A stretch of 7,407 bases of DNA, from the NCBI GenBank assembly GCA_030628225.1, contig DAOVRJ010000119.1:1-7407 (forward strand). Direction: 5' to 3'. This document shows positions 1 through 6,140 of this stretch, piece by piece. Each line of letters begins with the position of its first letter. Positions within the stretch are counted from its first letter, which is position 1. Below the pieces are notes generated by a model. It was not told where the DNA came from. It saw only the letters and a list, made by a program, of their open reading frames with translations, and did no database searches. The DNA comes from Candidatus Zixiibacteriota bacterium (GTDB lineage Bacteria; SM23-81). Both the position numbers and the translations under genes were made by a program.

Positions 1-684
1 CAGGGAAAGGTATGAGCAGATGCCAAACTCCTCCTCCACCCGGTAGTGGGTCACGGCCCGGCGCCCTTTTACCAATCGAACGGCCATCTTCTTCCGGTCG
101 CCCTGGTGACGGCCGATGGGGCTGTCTATGCTCCCCTGTTGAGATGGGAACTGCCCCCAGACGATGGCCCGGTACTCCCGCTTGACGGTGCGTCTGGCCA
201 GTTGCTCGGCCAGGATACGGTGAGCCTTGTCCGTCTTGGCCACCATCAGCAGCCCGGTGGTGTCCTTGTCCAGGCGGTGGACGATGCCCGGGCGCAGCGG
301 CCCATTGGCCCCGGAGAGCTCCCCGGAATGACCCAGCAGGGCATTGACCAGGGTGCCGGTGTAGATGCCTGAGGCGGGATGGACCATCATGCCCGCCGGC
401 TTGTTGACCACCAAAAGGTGGGCGTCCTCAAAAAAAATGTCCAGAGGTATCTCCTCCGAACTCACTTCCGGCTGTTCCCACTCGGCAAGCTGAATTTTGA
501 TCTGTTGGCCGGCCTTGACCTGCTGGTGGGGCTTGACGGACTTCCCCTCCACCAGAACCTGCCCCCCAACTATGAGCTTCTTCAGAGCGGATCGGGAGAG
601 GTCCTGGAGATGTACGGCCAGAAACTGATCCAGGCGCTGCTCTCTAATCTGACTGGGAACAACCAGCCTTTTTATCTTGCCCAC
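1..684 (-). CDS. rluD: RluD-like 23S rRNA pseudouridine synthase, N-terminal 228 residues (runs off left edge)
   Basis: RluA-family pseudouridine synthase, which isomerises uridines in RNA. RluD of E. coli acts on helix 69 of 23S rRNA. The visible residues show an N-terminal S4 RNA-binding domain (about residues 16-70, beginning RLDQFL, with SRSALKKLI and VKPHQQVKAG) and then the catalytic domain. That domain has NKPAGMMVHP at about 94-103 and the signature GIVHRLDKDTTGL at 133-145. The nucleophile is Asp139, the same number as in E. coli RluD. The start is a GTG, because an in-frame TAA lies a short way upstream and no ATG occurs in between. AGAGGA sits only about 2 nt before the GTG, so the ribosome binding site is weak or the gene is translationally coupled to lspA, whose end it overlaps by 41 bp. 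The C-terminal quarter or so is outside the window. The family is certain. The precise RluD rather than RluC/YlyB-like substrate is inferred from the S4 domain and from its place after lspA. Confidence 0.88.
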   Translation of the reverse strand, partial: MGKIKRLVVPSQIREQRLDQFLAVHLQDLSRSALKKLIVGGQVLVEGKSVKPHQQVKAGQQIKIQLAEWEQPEVSSEEIPLDIFFEDAHLLVVNKPAGMMVHPASGIYTGTLVNALLGHSGELSGANGPLRPGIVHRLDKDTTGLLMVAKTDKAHRILAEQLARRTVKREYRAIVWGQFPSQQGSIDSPIGRHQGDRKKMAVRLVKGRRAVTHYRVEEEFGICSYLSL

Positions 685-1162
685 GGTCCTCTGCTTTCTT
701 CTGGAACATTAAGAGCAGAAACACTGCCACTCCCACCGTGACCGCGGCATCGGCCAGGTTAAAAACCGGCCAGCGCAGCCTGCCGATGCCGAAATCCAGA
801 AAATCGATCACCATCCCGTAGCGAACCCGATCGATCAGGTTGCCCAGTGCGCCACCCAAAATAAGGGCCAGCGAAATCCGCGACCAGAGGTGCCCGGCAG
901 ACATTTTTCGGAGATAGAAAAAACTCAGGATGATGGCCAGAATGGAGGCCAGCAGGTAAAACCAGCCACCCCCCAAAAAAATTCCGAAAGCGCCGCCGGC
1001 GTTCCGGATAAAGGTTATACGGAAAAAGTTTCCCAAAACAGGGATCGACTGTCCCAGCTCCATCCTCTTTGCCACAAAGATCTTAGACCCTTGATCGGCA
1101 ATGATTGTCAGGACGGTCACCATCCATAACAATATCGAATTGATCGACAGCTTGCAGAACAA
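644..1162 (-). CDS. lspA: Lipoprotein signal peptidase (signal peptidase II)
   Basis: Inner-membrane aspartyl protease that removes the signal peptide of prolipoproteins after diacylglyceryl transfer to the lipobox cysteine. With a TTG start the product has 172 residues, usual for the family, and four hydrophobic segments. The conserved blocks are all present: ADQGSK (Asp23, Lys27), IRNAGGAFGIF (Arg53, Asn54), GNLIDR (Asn108, Arg112), VIDFLDF with catalytic Asp120, and FNLADAAV with catalytic Asp138. The open frame continues upstream to 1309, but that part overlaps the preceding gene out of frame and adds a non-hydrophobic leader. The TTG at 1162 is preceded by GGTGAGGA at good spacing and places Asp23 exactly as in E. 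coli LspA. An ATG at 1123 would cut off most of the first membrane segment. It begins 49 bp after the dksA-like gene, and its last 41 bp overlap rluD. Function is very secure; the start is probable. Confidence 0.95.
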   Translation of the reverse strand: MFCKLSINSILLWMVTVLTIIADQGSKIFVAKRMELGQSIPVLGNFFRITFIRNAGGAFGIFLGGGWFYLLASILAIILSFFYLRKMSAGHLWSRISLALILGGALGNLIDRVRYGMVIDFLDFGIGRLRWPVFNLADAAVTVGVAVFLLLMFQKKAEDRGQDKKAGCSQSD

Positions 1163-1211
1163 TAGATTCCTCACCAGGACACTGAATGAGGGCAGTCCGG
1201 TGCCCCGGACC

Positions 1212-1592
1212 TCATTGCTTCTGATTCTTCTCCTCGTCGGACTGGCACTGGATGCATAACTTTGCGTGAGGAACGGCATCGAGCCGTTTTGGATTGATGA
1301 CCTTTCCACAATCGGTGCATTTGCCGTAGGTCTTCTTCTGAATTCTGCTTAGGGCATCGTTGACATCCAGCAACGTTCGGCCCTCTTTTGAGGCCAGAAG
1401 AAAAGCCGTCTCCCGGCGCATGGCATCCGTCCCTATATCGGCCATGTGAAACGAGTACGCCGAGAGATCACCCGACGATTCCCTTGTGGTGTGGTTTAAA
1501 ACCGCCTCTTCTAAATAGCCGAGTTCATGCAGCAGCTCCTTGCGTATCGTCAGCAATTTCTGCTCGTATTTCTGTAGTTTGGTCTTCTCCAT
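1212..1592 (-). CDS. TraR/DksA-family C4 zinc-finger protein
   Basis: A 126-residue protein of the TraR/DksA family. Members bind the RNA polymerase secondary channel and adjust initiation, often together with ppGpp. Residues 1-48 form the first half of a charged, probably coiled-coil hairpin, followed by HMADIGTDAMRRE (49-61), a second helix, and a C-terminal four-cysteine zinc finger (Cys92, Cys95, Cys113, Cys116) with YGKCTDCG and LCIQC. Counting back from the first zinc cysteine, Asp52 falls where Asp74 lies at the tip of E. coli DksA, but the DxxDxA tip motif is not kept. The HxADxGT form resembles the YteA-like branch of the family. The ATG at 1592 was chosen because GGAGGTG lies about 4 nt upstream. 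A longer frame from a TTG at 1631 would overlap the end of ileS and has no better ribosome binding site. It lies 35 bp after ileS and is likely co-transcribed with it. The zinc-finger family is certain; whether it acts as a true DksA is open, so no symbol is given. Confidence 0.92.
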   Translation of the reverse strand: MEKTKLQKYEQKLLTIRKELLHELGYLEEAVLNHTTRESSGDLSAYSFHMADIGTDAMRRETAFLLASKEGRTLLDVNDALSRIQKKTYGKCTDCGKVINPKRLDAVPHAKLCIQCQSDEEKNQKQ

Positions 1593-1627
1593 CTGCACCT
1601 CCAGCTCCACTCTGAGGTTCCTCAGCC

Positions 1628-4438
1628 TCAAGGGGCAATCTTAAGCTGCCTCATCATATCGACACATCTCTCACACAGCGTTGGGTGCGGTTTGCTTTCA
1701 CCCACGGTGGGAGAGTAATTCCAACACAGCTCGCACTTATCTCCATCCGCCTTTCTCACGCCCACTACCAGACCCAGGGCCTCGTTTTCGTGCAGCTGCA
1801 AAGCCTCAAATCGATCGCTGTCGCGCAGAGTGACAGAGGAAACTATAAACAGCGTTTTCAAATCCTCCCGGTAGCGCTCCAACAGCCGCCGCAGCTTTTC
1901 CGGCCTGACGTACAGATCGACGGCCGCCTCCAGGGAGTTGCCGATCTGTTTCCTGTCCCGCACGATCTCCAGTGCCTTGAGGACCTCGTCGCGCACCGTC
2001 AGAAGCTGTTCCCAGCGAGAGGCCAGCTCCGCATCCAGCCACTCATCTCTCTGCTGGGGAAAAAGGGCGAAATGGACCGATTTTTCTCTCCCCTCTTTCC
2101 CGGGCAGTTTCTGCCAGATCTCCTCGGCGGTGAACGGCAGAACCGGCGCCATTAACCTGACCATGGAGGAGATCAATTCGTAGAGTACGGTCTGTGCCGC
2201 CCTCCGGCCCGGAGCATCGGGCAAATTCACGTACAGCCGGTCCTTGAGCACATCCAGGTAAAAGGCGGAGAGCTTCACGATGCAGAAGTTGTACACCGAG
2301 TGATAGACCTCGTGAAACTGGTAGGTATCGTAGCCCCTGATCACCATCTCGGTCAAGCGCTGCAGGCCTCCCAGTACCCAGCGGTCGATCTCCTCCAGCT
2401 TCTCGTATTCGACGGCGTGCTCCGCCGGATCGAAATCGTAGAGATTTCCAAGAATAAAGCGAAAGGTGTTTCTGATCTTGCGATAGGACTCGGAGATGCG
2501 CACCAGGATCTCGTCGGAGATGCGCACATCGCTGCTGTGGTCTGTGGAGCAAAGCCACAGCCTGAGCACATCGGCTCCGTGTTGACCATAGATCACCAGC
2601 GGGGAAATGACGTTGCCCTTGGTTTTGTGCATGGCCTGACCTGCGCCGTCCAATACCCAACCGTGAGTCACCACGGCCCGGTAGGGAGCTGCATCCCTGG
2701 TGGCCACCCCGATGAGCAGCGATGAGTTGAACCACCCCCGGTGTTGATCAGACCCCTCCAGATACAGATCCGCCGGCCAGCGCAACTCCTCCCGTCCCTC
2801 AAGGACTGCCCGGTGCGTGGAACCCGAGTCGAACCAGACATCCAGAATGTCCTTTTCCTTCACGAACTCCGTATCGCCGCATTTGGGACAGGTGAAACCG
2901 GAAGGGAGAATCTTTTCGGCGGGAACCTCATACCAAGCATCCGAGCCTTTCTCCCCAACCAGCCTGACCACCGCGGAAATGGCCTCGGCAGAGAGGATCT
3001 CGTGGCCGTGCTTCTTACAGTAAAATATGGGGATACCCACCCCCCAGATACGCTGCCGGGAGAGACACCAGTCCGGCCGGCTCTCCACGGCGCTGTATAT
3101 GCGATTCTCGGTGTGTCCCGGCACCCACTGGACCTTTTCGACGATCTCCAGGGATCGCTTGCGCAGATCCAGGTGATCGACGGACAGAAACCACTGCACC
3201 GTAGCCCTGAAGAGCAGCGGCCGATGACATCGCCAGCAGAAGGGATACTGATGTTCAATGGTGCTGGAGTGAAGCAATAGACCTTCTTTTTGCAGGTCGT
3301 CCTTGACCAGCTGGTTGACCTCATCCACACCAATGCCCTGATACTCCGGCACCTGGGCGGTGAACCGACCCTTGTCATCCACAGGGGAGAAGATCTCCAG
3401 CTTCTCGCGAATGCCCACCTCGAAATCCTCCTGGCCGTGGCCAGGGGCGGTGTGGACAACGCCGGTGCCCTCGTCCAGGGTAACATGCTCGGCCATAAAC
3501 ATGGGGCTGTCCCGGTCGAAGAGGGGGTGTTTGCAGATAATGCCGGCAAGGTCGCCGCCCTTCATCTTCTTGATCCGCTTGAAGGACCGGGCATTGATCG
3601 TCTGCATAGTTCCCTCCACCAGCGCATCGGCCAGCAGATAGACCCTTCCGTCCGTTTGAACCAGGGCGTACTCCATATTGGGATGAACCACCAGAGCCAT
3701 GTTGGCTGGAATGGTCCAGGGGGTCGTGGTCCAGATGACCACGTAGCATGAGCTCGGGTCCTGGCCGGCGAAAATGCCCTGAGGATCCTTCCTCAGGGGA
3801 AAGGCCACCACAATGGATGAGGATTCCTTCTCCTGATATTCGATCTCCGAGAGGGCCAGCGCGGTGCCGCAGGTCGGACACCAGTGAATCGGACGCAGTC
3901 CCCGATAGATATAGCCCTTCTCCGCCAACTCCCCAAAGACCTCGACGATCTTGCTCTCGAACTCCGTCGACATGGTCAGATAGGGATGCTCCCAATCGCC
4001 CCAGACGCCCAGTCGGATAAACTCCTTTTTCTGAAGTTCGACGTATTCCCTGGCATACTGACGGCAGCGCTTGCGCAGCTCAACGGGAGTAAAGGACCTG
4101 CCCTCCTGGCGCATCAGCTTGGTCACGTTGATCTCGATGGGCATTCCGTGATTATCCCAGCCGGGGACATAGGCGGCATCGTAGCCCTCCATGCTCTTGG
4201 AACGAACCACAAAATCCTTCAGGGTCTTGTTCAGAGCATGGCCTATGTGGATGTCGCCGTTGGAATAGGGCGGCCCATCATGCAGCACGTACTTCTTTTT
4301 TCCCTTACGTTCTTTGCGAAGCTGCTGATAGGCGTCCAAATCAGCCCAGAAATCCAGAATTTCCGGTTCATGCTTAGGCAGTTTGGCCCGCATGGGAAAG
4401 TCGGTTTTGGGCAGATTCAGGGTCTTGGAATAATCCAT
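1628..4438 (-). CDS. ileS: Isoleucyl-tRNA synthetase
   Basis: Cytoplasmic class I aminoacyl-tRNA synthetase that charges tRNA-Ile and edits misactivated valine. The 936-residue product is almost the length of the E. coli enzyme (938). HIGH lies at 64-67 (PPYSNGDIHIGH). The CP1 editing domain contains WTTTPWTIPAN (236-246) and GTGVVHTAPGHGQEDFEVG (324-342). WFDSGS (535-540) and the SDQHRGWFNSS block (563-573) belong to the catalytic core, and the KMSKS loop reads AMHKT (602-606). The anticodon-binding domain is followed by a C-terminal zinc site, Cys902, Cys905, Cys922 and Cys925, at the same numbers as in E. coli, so this is the usual bacterial type. The open frame could start at 4522, but that ATG has no ribosome binding site and would add 28 unrelated residues. 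The ATG at 4438 is preceded by CAGGAG about 9 nt away and gives a typical N-terminus (LPKTDFPMRAKLPKHEP). It sits 151 bp after the PNP gene and 35 bp before the dksA-like gene. Confidence 0.98.
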   Translation of the reverse strand: MDYSKTLNLPKTDFPMRAKLPKHEPEILDFWADLDAYQQLRKERKGKKKYVLHDGPPYSNGDIHIGHALNKTLKDFVVRSKSMEGYDAAYVPGWDNHGMPIEINVTKLMRQEGRSFTPVELRKRCRQYAREYVELQKKEFIRLGVWGDWEHPYLTMSTEFESKIVEVFGELAEKGYIYRGLRPIHWCPTCGTALALSEIEYQEKESSSIVVAFPLRKDPQGIFAGQDPSSCYVVIWTTTPWTIPANMALVVHPNMEYALVQTDGRVYLLADALVEGTMQTINARSFKRIKKMKGGDLAGIICKHPLFDRDSPMFMAEHVTLDEGTGVVHTAPGHGQEDFEVGIREKLEIFSPVDDKGRFTAQVPEYQGIGVDEVNQLVKDDLQKEGLLLHSSTIEHQYPFCWRCHRPLLFRATVQWFLSVDHLDLRKRSLEIVEKVQWVPGHTENRIYSAVESRPDWCLSRQRIWGVGIPIFYCKKHGHEILSAEAISAVVRLVGEKGSDAWYEVPAEKILPSGFTCPKCGDTEFVKEKDILDVWFDSGSTHRAVLEGREELRWPADLYLEGSDQHRGWFNSSLLIGVATRDAAPYRAVVTHGWVLDGAGQAMHKTKGNVISPLVIYGQHGADVLRLWLCSTDHSSDVRISDEILVRISESYRKIRNTFRFILGNLYDFDPAEHAVEYEKLEEIDRWVLGGLQRLTEMVIRGYDTYQFHEVYHSVYNFCIVKLSAFYLDVLKDRLYVNLPDAPGRRAAQTVLYELISSMVRLMAPVLPFTAEEIWQKLPGKEGREKSVHFALFPQQRDEWLDAELASRWEQLLTVRDEVLKALEIVRDRKQIGNSLEAAVDLYVRPEKLRRLLERYREDLKTLFIVSSVTLRDSDRFEALQLHENEALGLVVGVRKADGDKCELCWNYSPTVGESKPHPTLCERCVDMMRQLKIAP

Positions 4439-4447
4439 GAGGTGGTA

Positions 4448-4467
4448 CTCCTGGCCTTTGCCAGAAA
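4448..4467 (-). promoter_or_regulatory. Hairpin covering the ileS ribosome binding site
   Basis: In the transcript just before ileS, CTGGC-AAAG-GCCAG can form a perfect 5-bp stem with a 4-nt loop. G-U and A-U pairs extend it to about 8 bp. The 3' arm runs into AGGAG, the ribosome binding site of ileS, so the fold would hide it. This is seen by base complementarity only; a regulatory role is inference and a chance hairpin is possible. The rest of the 151-bp spacer between the PNP gene and ileS holds another GC-rich inverted stretch just after the PNP stop codon but no convincing terminator or promoter. Confidence 0.35.
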
Positions 4468-4589
4468 CATGCCGCCCCCCGGGGATGCGCCCGGCTCTCT
4501 TAATGACGATCAAACTCCCCATTGGGCGGGACGTTGTGCGAAACTAACTGCTCGAAAACTATCAAACCCTTAGCCGGCCGGAAAACGGC

Positions 4590-5411
4590 TTACATGCTCT
4601 CGATAACCCGCCTCATCAGCTTGGTCAGCTTGGGCTCGGCCTCGGCGGCAATTTTGATGATCTCTTTGTGGCTAGCCGGCTTGAGAGCGTCGGGCAAACA
4701 GTTGTCGGTGATCACCGAAAGCCCCAGGACCCGCATGCCTCCGTGGATGGCCACGATATCCTCGGGTACCGTGGACATTCCCACCACATCTGCTCCGATG
4801 ATGCGCAGAAAGCGGTATTCGGCGGCCGTCTCCAGAGTGGGACCGGTCATTCCCACGTAAATCCCTCTCTGTACCCTGATCCTCTCCTCCATGGCCACCT
4901 TTTCCGTCAGGGCGATGAGTTTCCGGTCATAGGGCTCGGACATATCCGGAAAACGGGTGCCCAGCTCATCCTCGTTGGGCCCAATGAGCGGGTTGGTGCC
5001 CAGCAGATTGATGTGGTCGGTGATGATCATGATATCCCCGGGCTTGAACTGGGGGTTAAGACCACCGCAGGCGTTGGAGGCCATCAGAACCTCCGCCCCC
5101 AGAGCTTTCATCACCCGCACTGGAAAGGTGATCTCCTGCATGGAGTAACCTTCATAGTAGTGAAAGCGCCCCTGCATGGCCAGCACCCTCTTTCCCCCCA
5201 GCTTGCCGAATATCAATCTGCCCGCATGACCCTCCACGGTGGAAACGGGAAAGTGAGGGATCTCCTCATAGGAAACCACGGCCTCTTTCTGGATCTCCTC
5301 GCCCAGGGCTCCCAAACCCGACCCCAGGATGATGCCCACCTTGGGCCTTATCTTGGTGCGGGACAGCAAAAAGCTCGTCGTCTCGGCGATCTTCTCGGTG
5401 AACTCGCTCAT
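4590..5411 (-). CDS. Purine nucleoside phosphorylase, class I (trimeric type)
   Basis: Cytoplasmic purine-salvage enzyme that cleaves purine (deoxy)nucleosides with phosphate to give the free base and (deoxy)ribose 1-phosphate. The 273-residue product carries the class I signatures: GSGLG (phosphate-binding Ser31), EGHAGRL (His62), QGRFHYYEG (Arg82, His84, Tyr86), SNACGGLN (112-119), TGPTLETAAEYR with base-binding Glu194, and VGMSTVPE with Met212 and Ser213. The position equivalent to human PNP Asn243, which contacts the purine, is Asp236 here (SVITDNCLPD). Methylthioadenosine phosphorylases also have Asp at this place. The remaining motifs are PNP-like, so I call it PNP with uncertain base preference (see findings). 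The ATG at 5411 was chosen because GGAGG lies 5 nt upstream; a longer frame from 5441 (TTG) includes that ribosome binding site as coding sequence. It starts 89 bp after divIVA ends. The symbol could be punA or deoD-like, so it is left blank. Confidence 0.93.
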   Translation of the reverse strand: MSEFTEKIAETTSFLLSRTKIRPKVGIILGSGLGALGEEIQKEAVVSYEEIPHFPVSTVEGHAGRLIFGKLGGKRVLAMQGRFHYYEGYSMQEITFPVRVMKALGAEVLMASNACGGLNPQFKPGDIMIITDHINLLGTNPLIGPNEDELGTRFPDMSEPYDRKLIALTEKVAMEERIRVQRGIYVGMTGPTLETAAEYRFLRIIGADVVGMSTVPEDIVAIHGGMRVLGLSVITDNCLPDALKPASHKEIIKIAAEAEPKLTKLMRRVIESM

Positions 5412-5500
5412 CTTGTCCTCCAATATCAGCCGGGTCAGCAACGGGCCCTGGCCGTCTCAGGTCATTCTGCATGGGCAAAAACAGCTTCGCCGGCCATGCC

Positions 5501-6076
5501 CTACGTCGTGGATCCGGCCTGCTGCTGAGGGTCCGTCCCCTCGATAGAGTCCAGGATCTTCTTCAGCTCCTCTCCCTGAGGGCGCTCCCGCCGCCGCTTG
5601 ATGGAAGCGAAACTCTTACTGGAACCCTCTCCGGACTCGATGTTCTCCAACAGATGCCACTGGGCACTGAGAAACGCTTTGAACTCGGAGACGTAGCGCT
5701 CCTTGCTCATCTGCAAGTCCGAGATCTTCCTGTTCAGGTCGGTCAACCTCAGCTTGGCCTCCTCCAGCATCCTCTCGCTCTCCAGATGAGCCTCTTTGAT
5801 GATCAGGTCGGCCTCTTTTTCCACGTTGCGCTTGGTATCCTCGGCCGTCTTCTGGCTGGTCAGCAGAGTGTCCTGAAGCGTCTGCTCCAGCTCCTGATAG
5901 CTTTTCAAACGGGCGGAGAACTCCTTCATCTTCTCCTTCAACTCCGCGTTCTCGGCGATGAGCCCCTCAAACTCGCCGGCCAACATCTCCAAGTAAGTGG
6001 TCACCTCTACGGGATCATATCCCCGAAAAGCTTTGTTGAAAGATTGCTGCTCAATTTCTAACGGACTGATCTTCAT
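5501..6076 (-). CDS. divIVA: DivIVA-family coiled-coil cell pole/septum protein
   Basis: DivIVA proteins bind curved membrane at septa and poles through an N-terminal domain and recruit partners through long coiled coils. The 191-residue product begins KISPLEIEQQSFNKAFRGYD, close to the family consensus. Phe17 and Arg18 lie exactly where the membrane-inserting Phe17 and Arg18 lie in Bacillus subtilis DivIVA. EVTTYLEMLAGEFEGLIAEN (about 24-43) completes the lipid-binding domain. A highly charged coiled coil follows (about 44-125), including EKEADLIIKEAHLESERMLEEAK. The second conserved helix, YVSEFKAFLSAQWHLLENIE, is at about 128-147, and a basic tail (KRRRER) precedes the end. Two adjacent ATGs (6079 and 6076) and an upstream GTG (6085) could start it. 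I chose 6076 because it gives ideal spacing to GGGGGTG and restores the Phe17/Arg18 numbering. It lies 64 bp after yggS. The family is secure; the actual partner and role in this organism cannot be read from the sequence. Confidence 0.93.
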   Translation of the reverse strand: MKISPLEIEQQSFNKAFRGYDPVEVTTYLEMLAGEFEGLIAENAELKEKMKEFSARLKSYQELEQTLQDTLLTSQKTAEDTKRNVEKEADLIIKEAHLESERMLEEAKLRLTDLNRKISDLQMSKERYVSEFKAFLSAQWHLLENIESGEGSSKSFASIKRRRERPQGEELKKILDSIEGTDPQQQAGSTT

Positions 6077-6102
6077 CATGATCACCCCCAGGAGGGAGAA
6101 TC

Positions 6103-6123
6103 AAAAAAACGGCGTTACCCGTC
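6103..6123 (-). terminator. Weak terminator-like hairpin with T7 tract between yggS and divIVA
   Basis: After the yggS stop codon the transcript reads GACGG, a 6-nt loop, CCGTT and then a run of Ts (seven Ts in total, counting the last stem base). The stem is only 4 bp plus a G-U pair, weak for a full intrinsic terminator, so at most partial read-through control or pausing is expected. Immediately downstream, CTCCC-TCCT-GGGGG can pair over the divIVA ribosome binding site. A chance arrangement is quite possible. Confidence 0.3.
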
Positions 6124-6140
6124 AACATCTGGAGCAACCC

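Noticed and set aside
46-741. Two plus-strand open frames (46-372 and 379-741)
   Set aside because: They are shadows of the rluD-like gene on the minus strand, whose S4 domain and HRLDKDTTGL motif are unmistakable; the plus-strand translations match nothing recognised.
1163-1309. N-terminal extension of LspA to 1309
   Set aside because: It overlaps the zinc-finger end of the upstream gene out of frame and adds a polar, arginine-rich leader not seen in LspA.
1593-1631. TTG start at 1631 for the dksA-like gene, giving an overlap with the ileS stop
   Set aside because: The ATG at 1592 has a strong GGAGGTG site, and the extra 13 residues would be encoded by that site and its surroundings.
1685-4020. 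Long antisense frames within ileS on both strands
   Set aside because: They follow from GC-rich codon bias in ileS; none has a recognisable motif or ribosome binding site.
4439-4522. N-terminal extension of IleS from the ATG at 4522
   Set aside because: There is no ribosome binding site, the extra 28 residues resemble nothing in IleS, and the ATG at 4438 with CAGGAG gives the normal N-terminus.
4439-4589. T-box riboswitch upstream of ileS
   Set aside because: I could not find a T-box consensus, specifier loop or terminator in the 151-bp spacer, and ileS appears to be in mid-operon.
5412-5500. Internal promoter or terminator between divIVA and the PNP gene
   Set aside because: No acceptable -35/-10 pair was found, and the only inverted stretch (GGCC-AG-GGCC) has too small a loop and no T tract.
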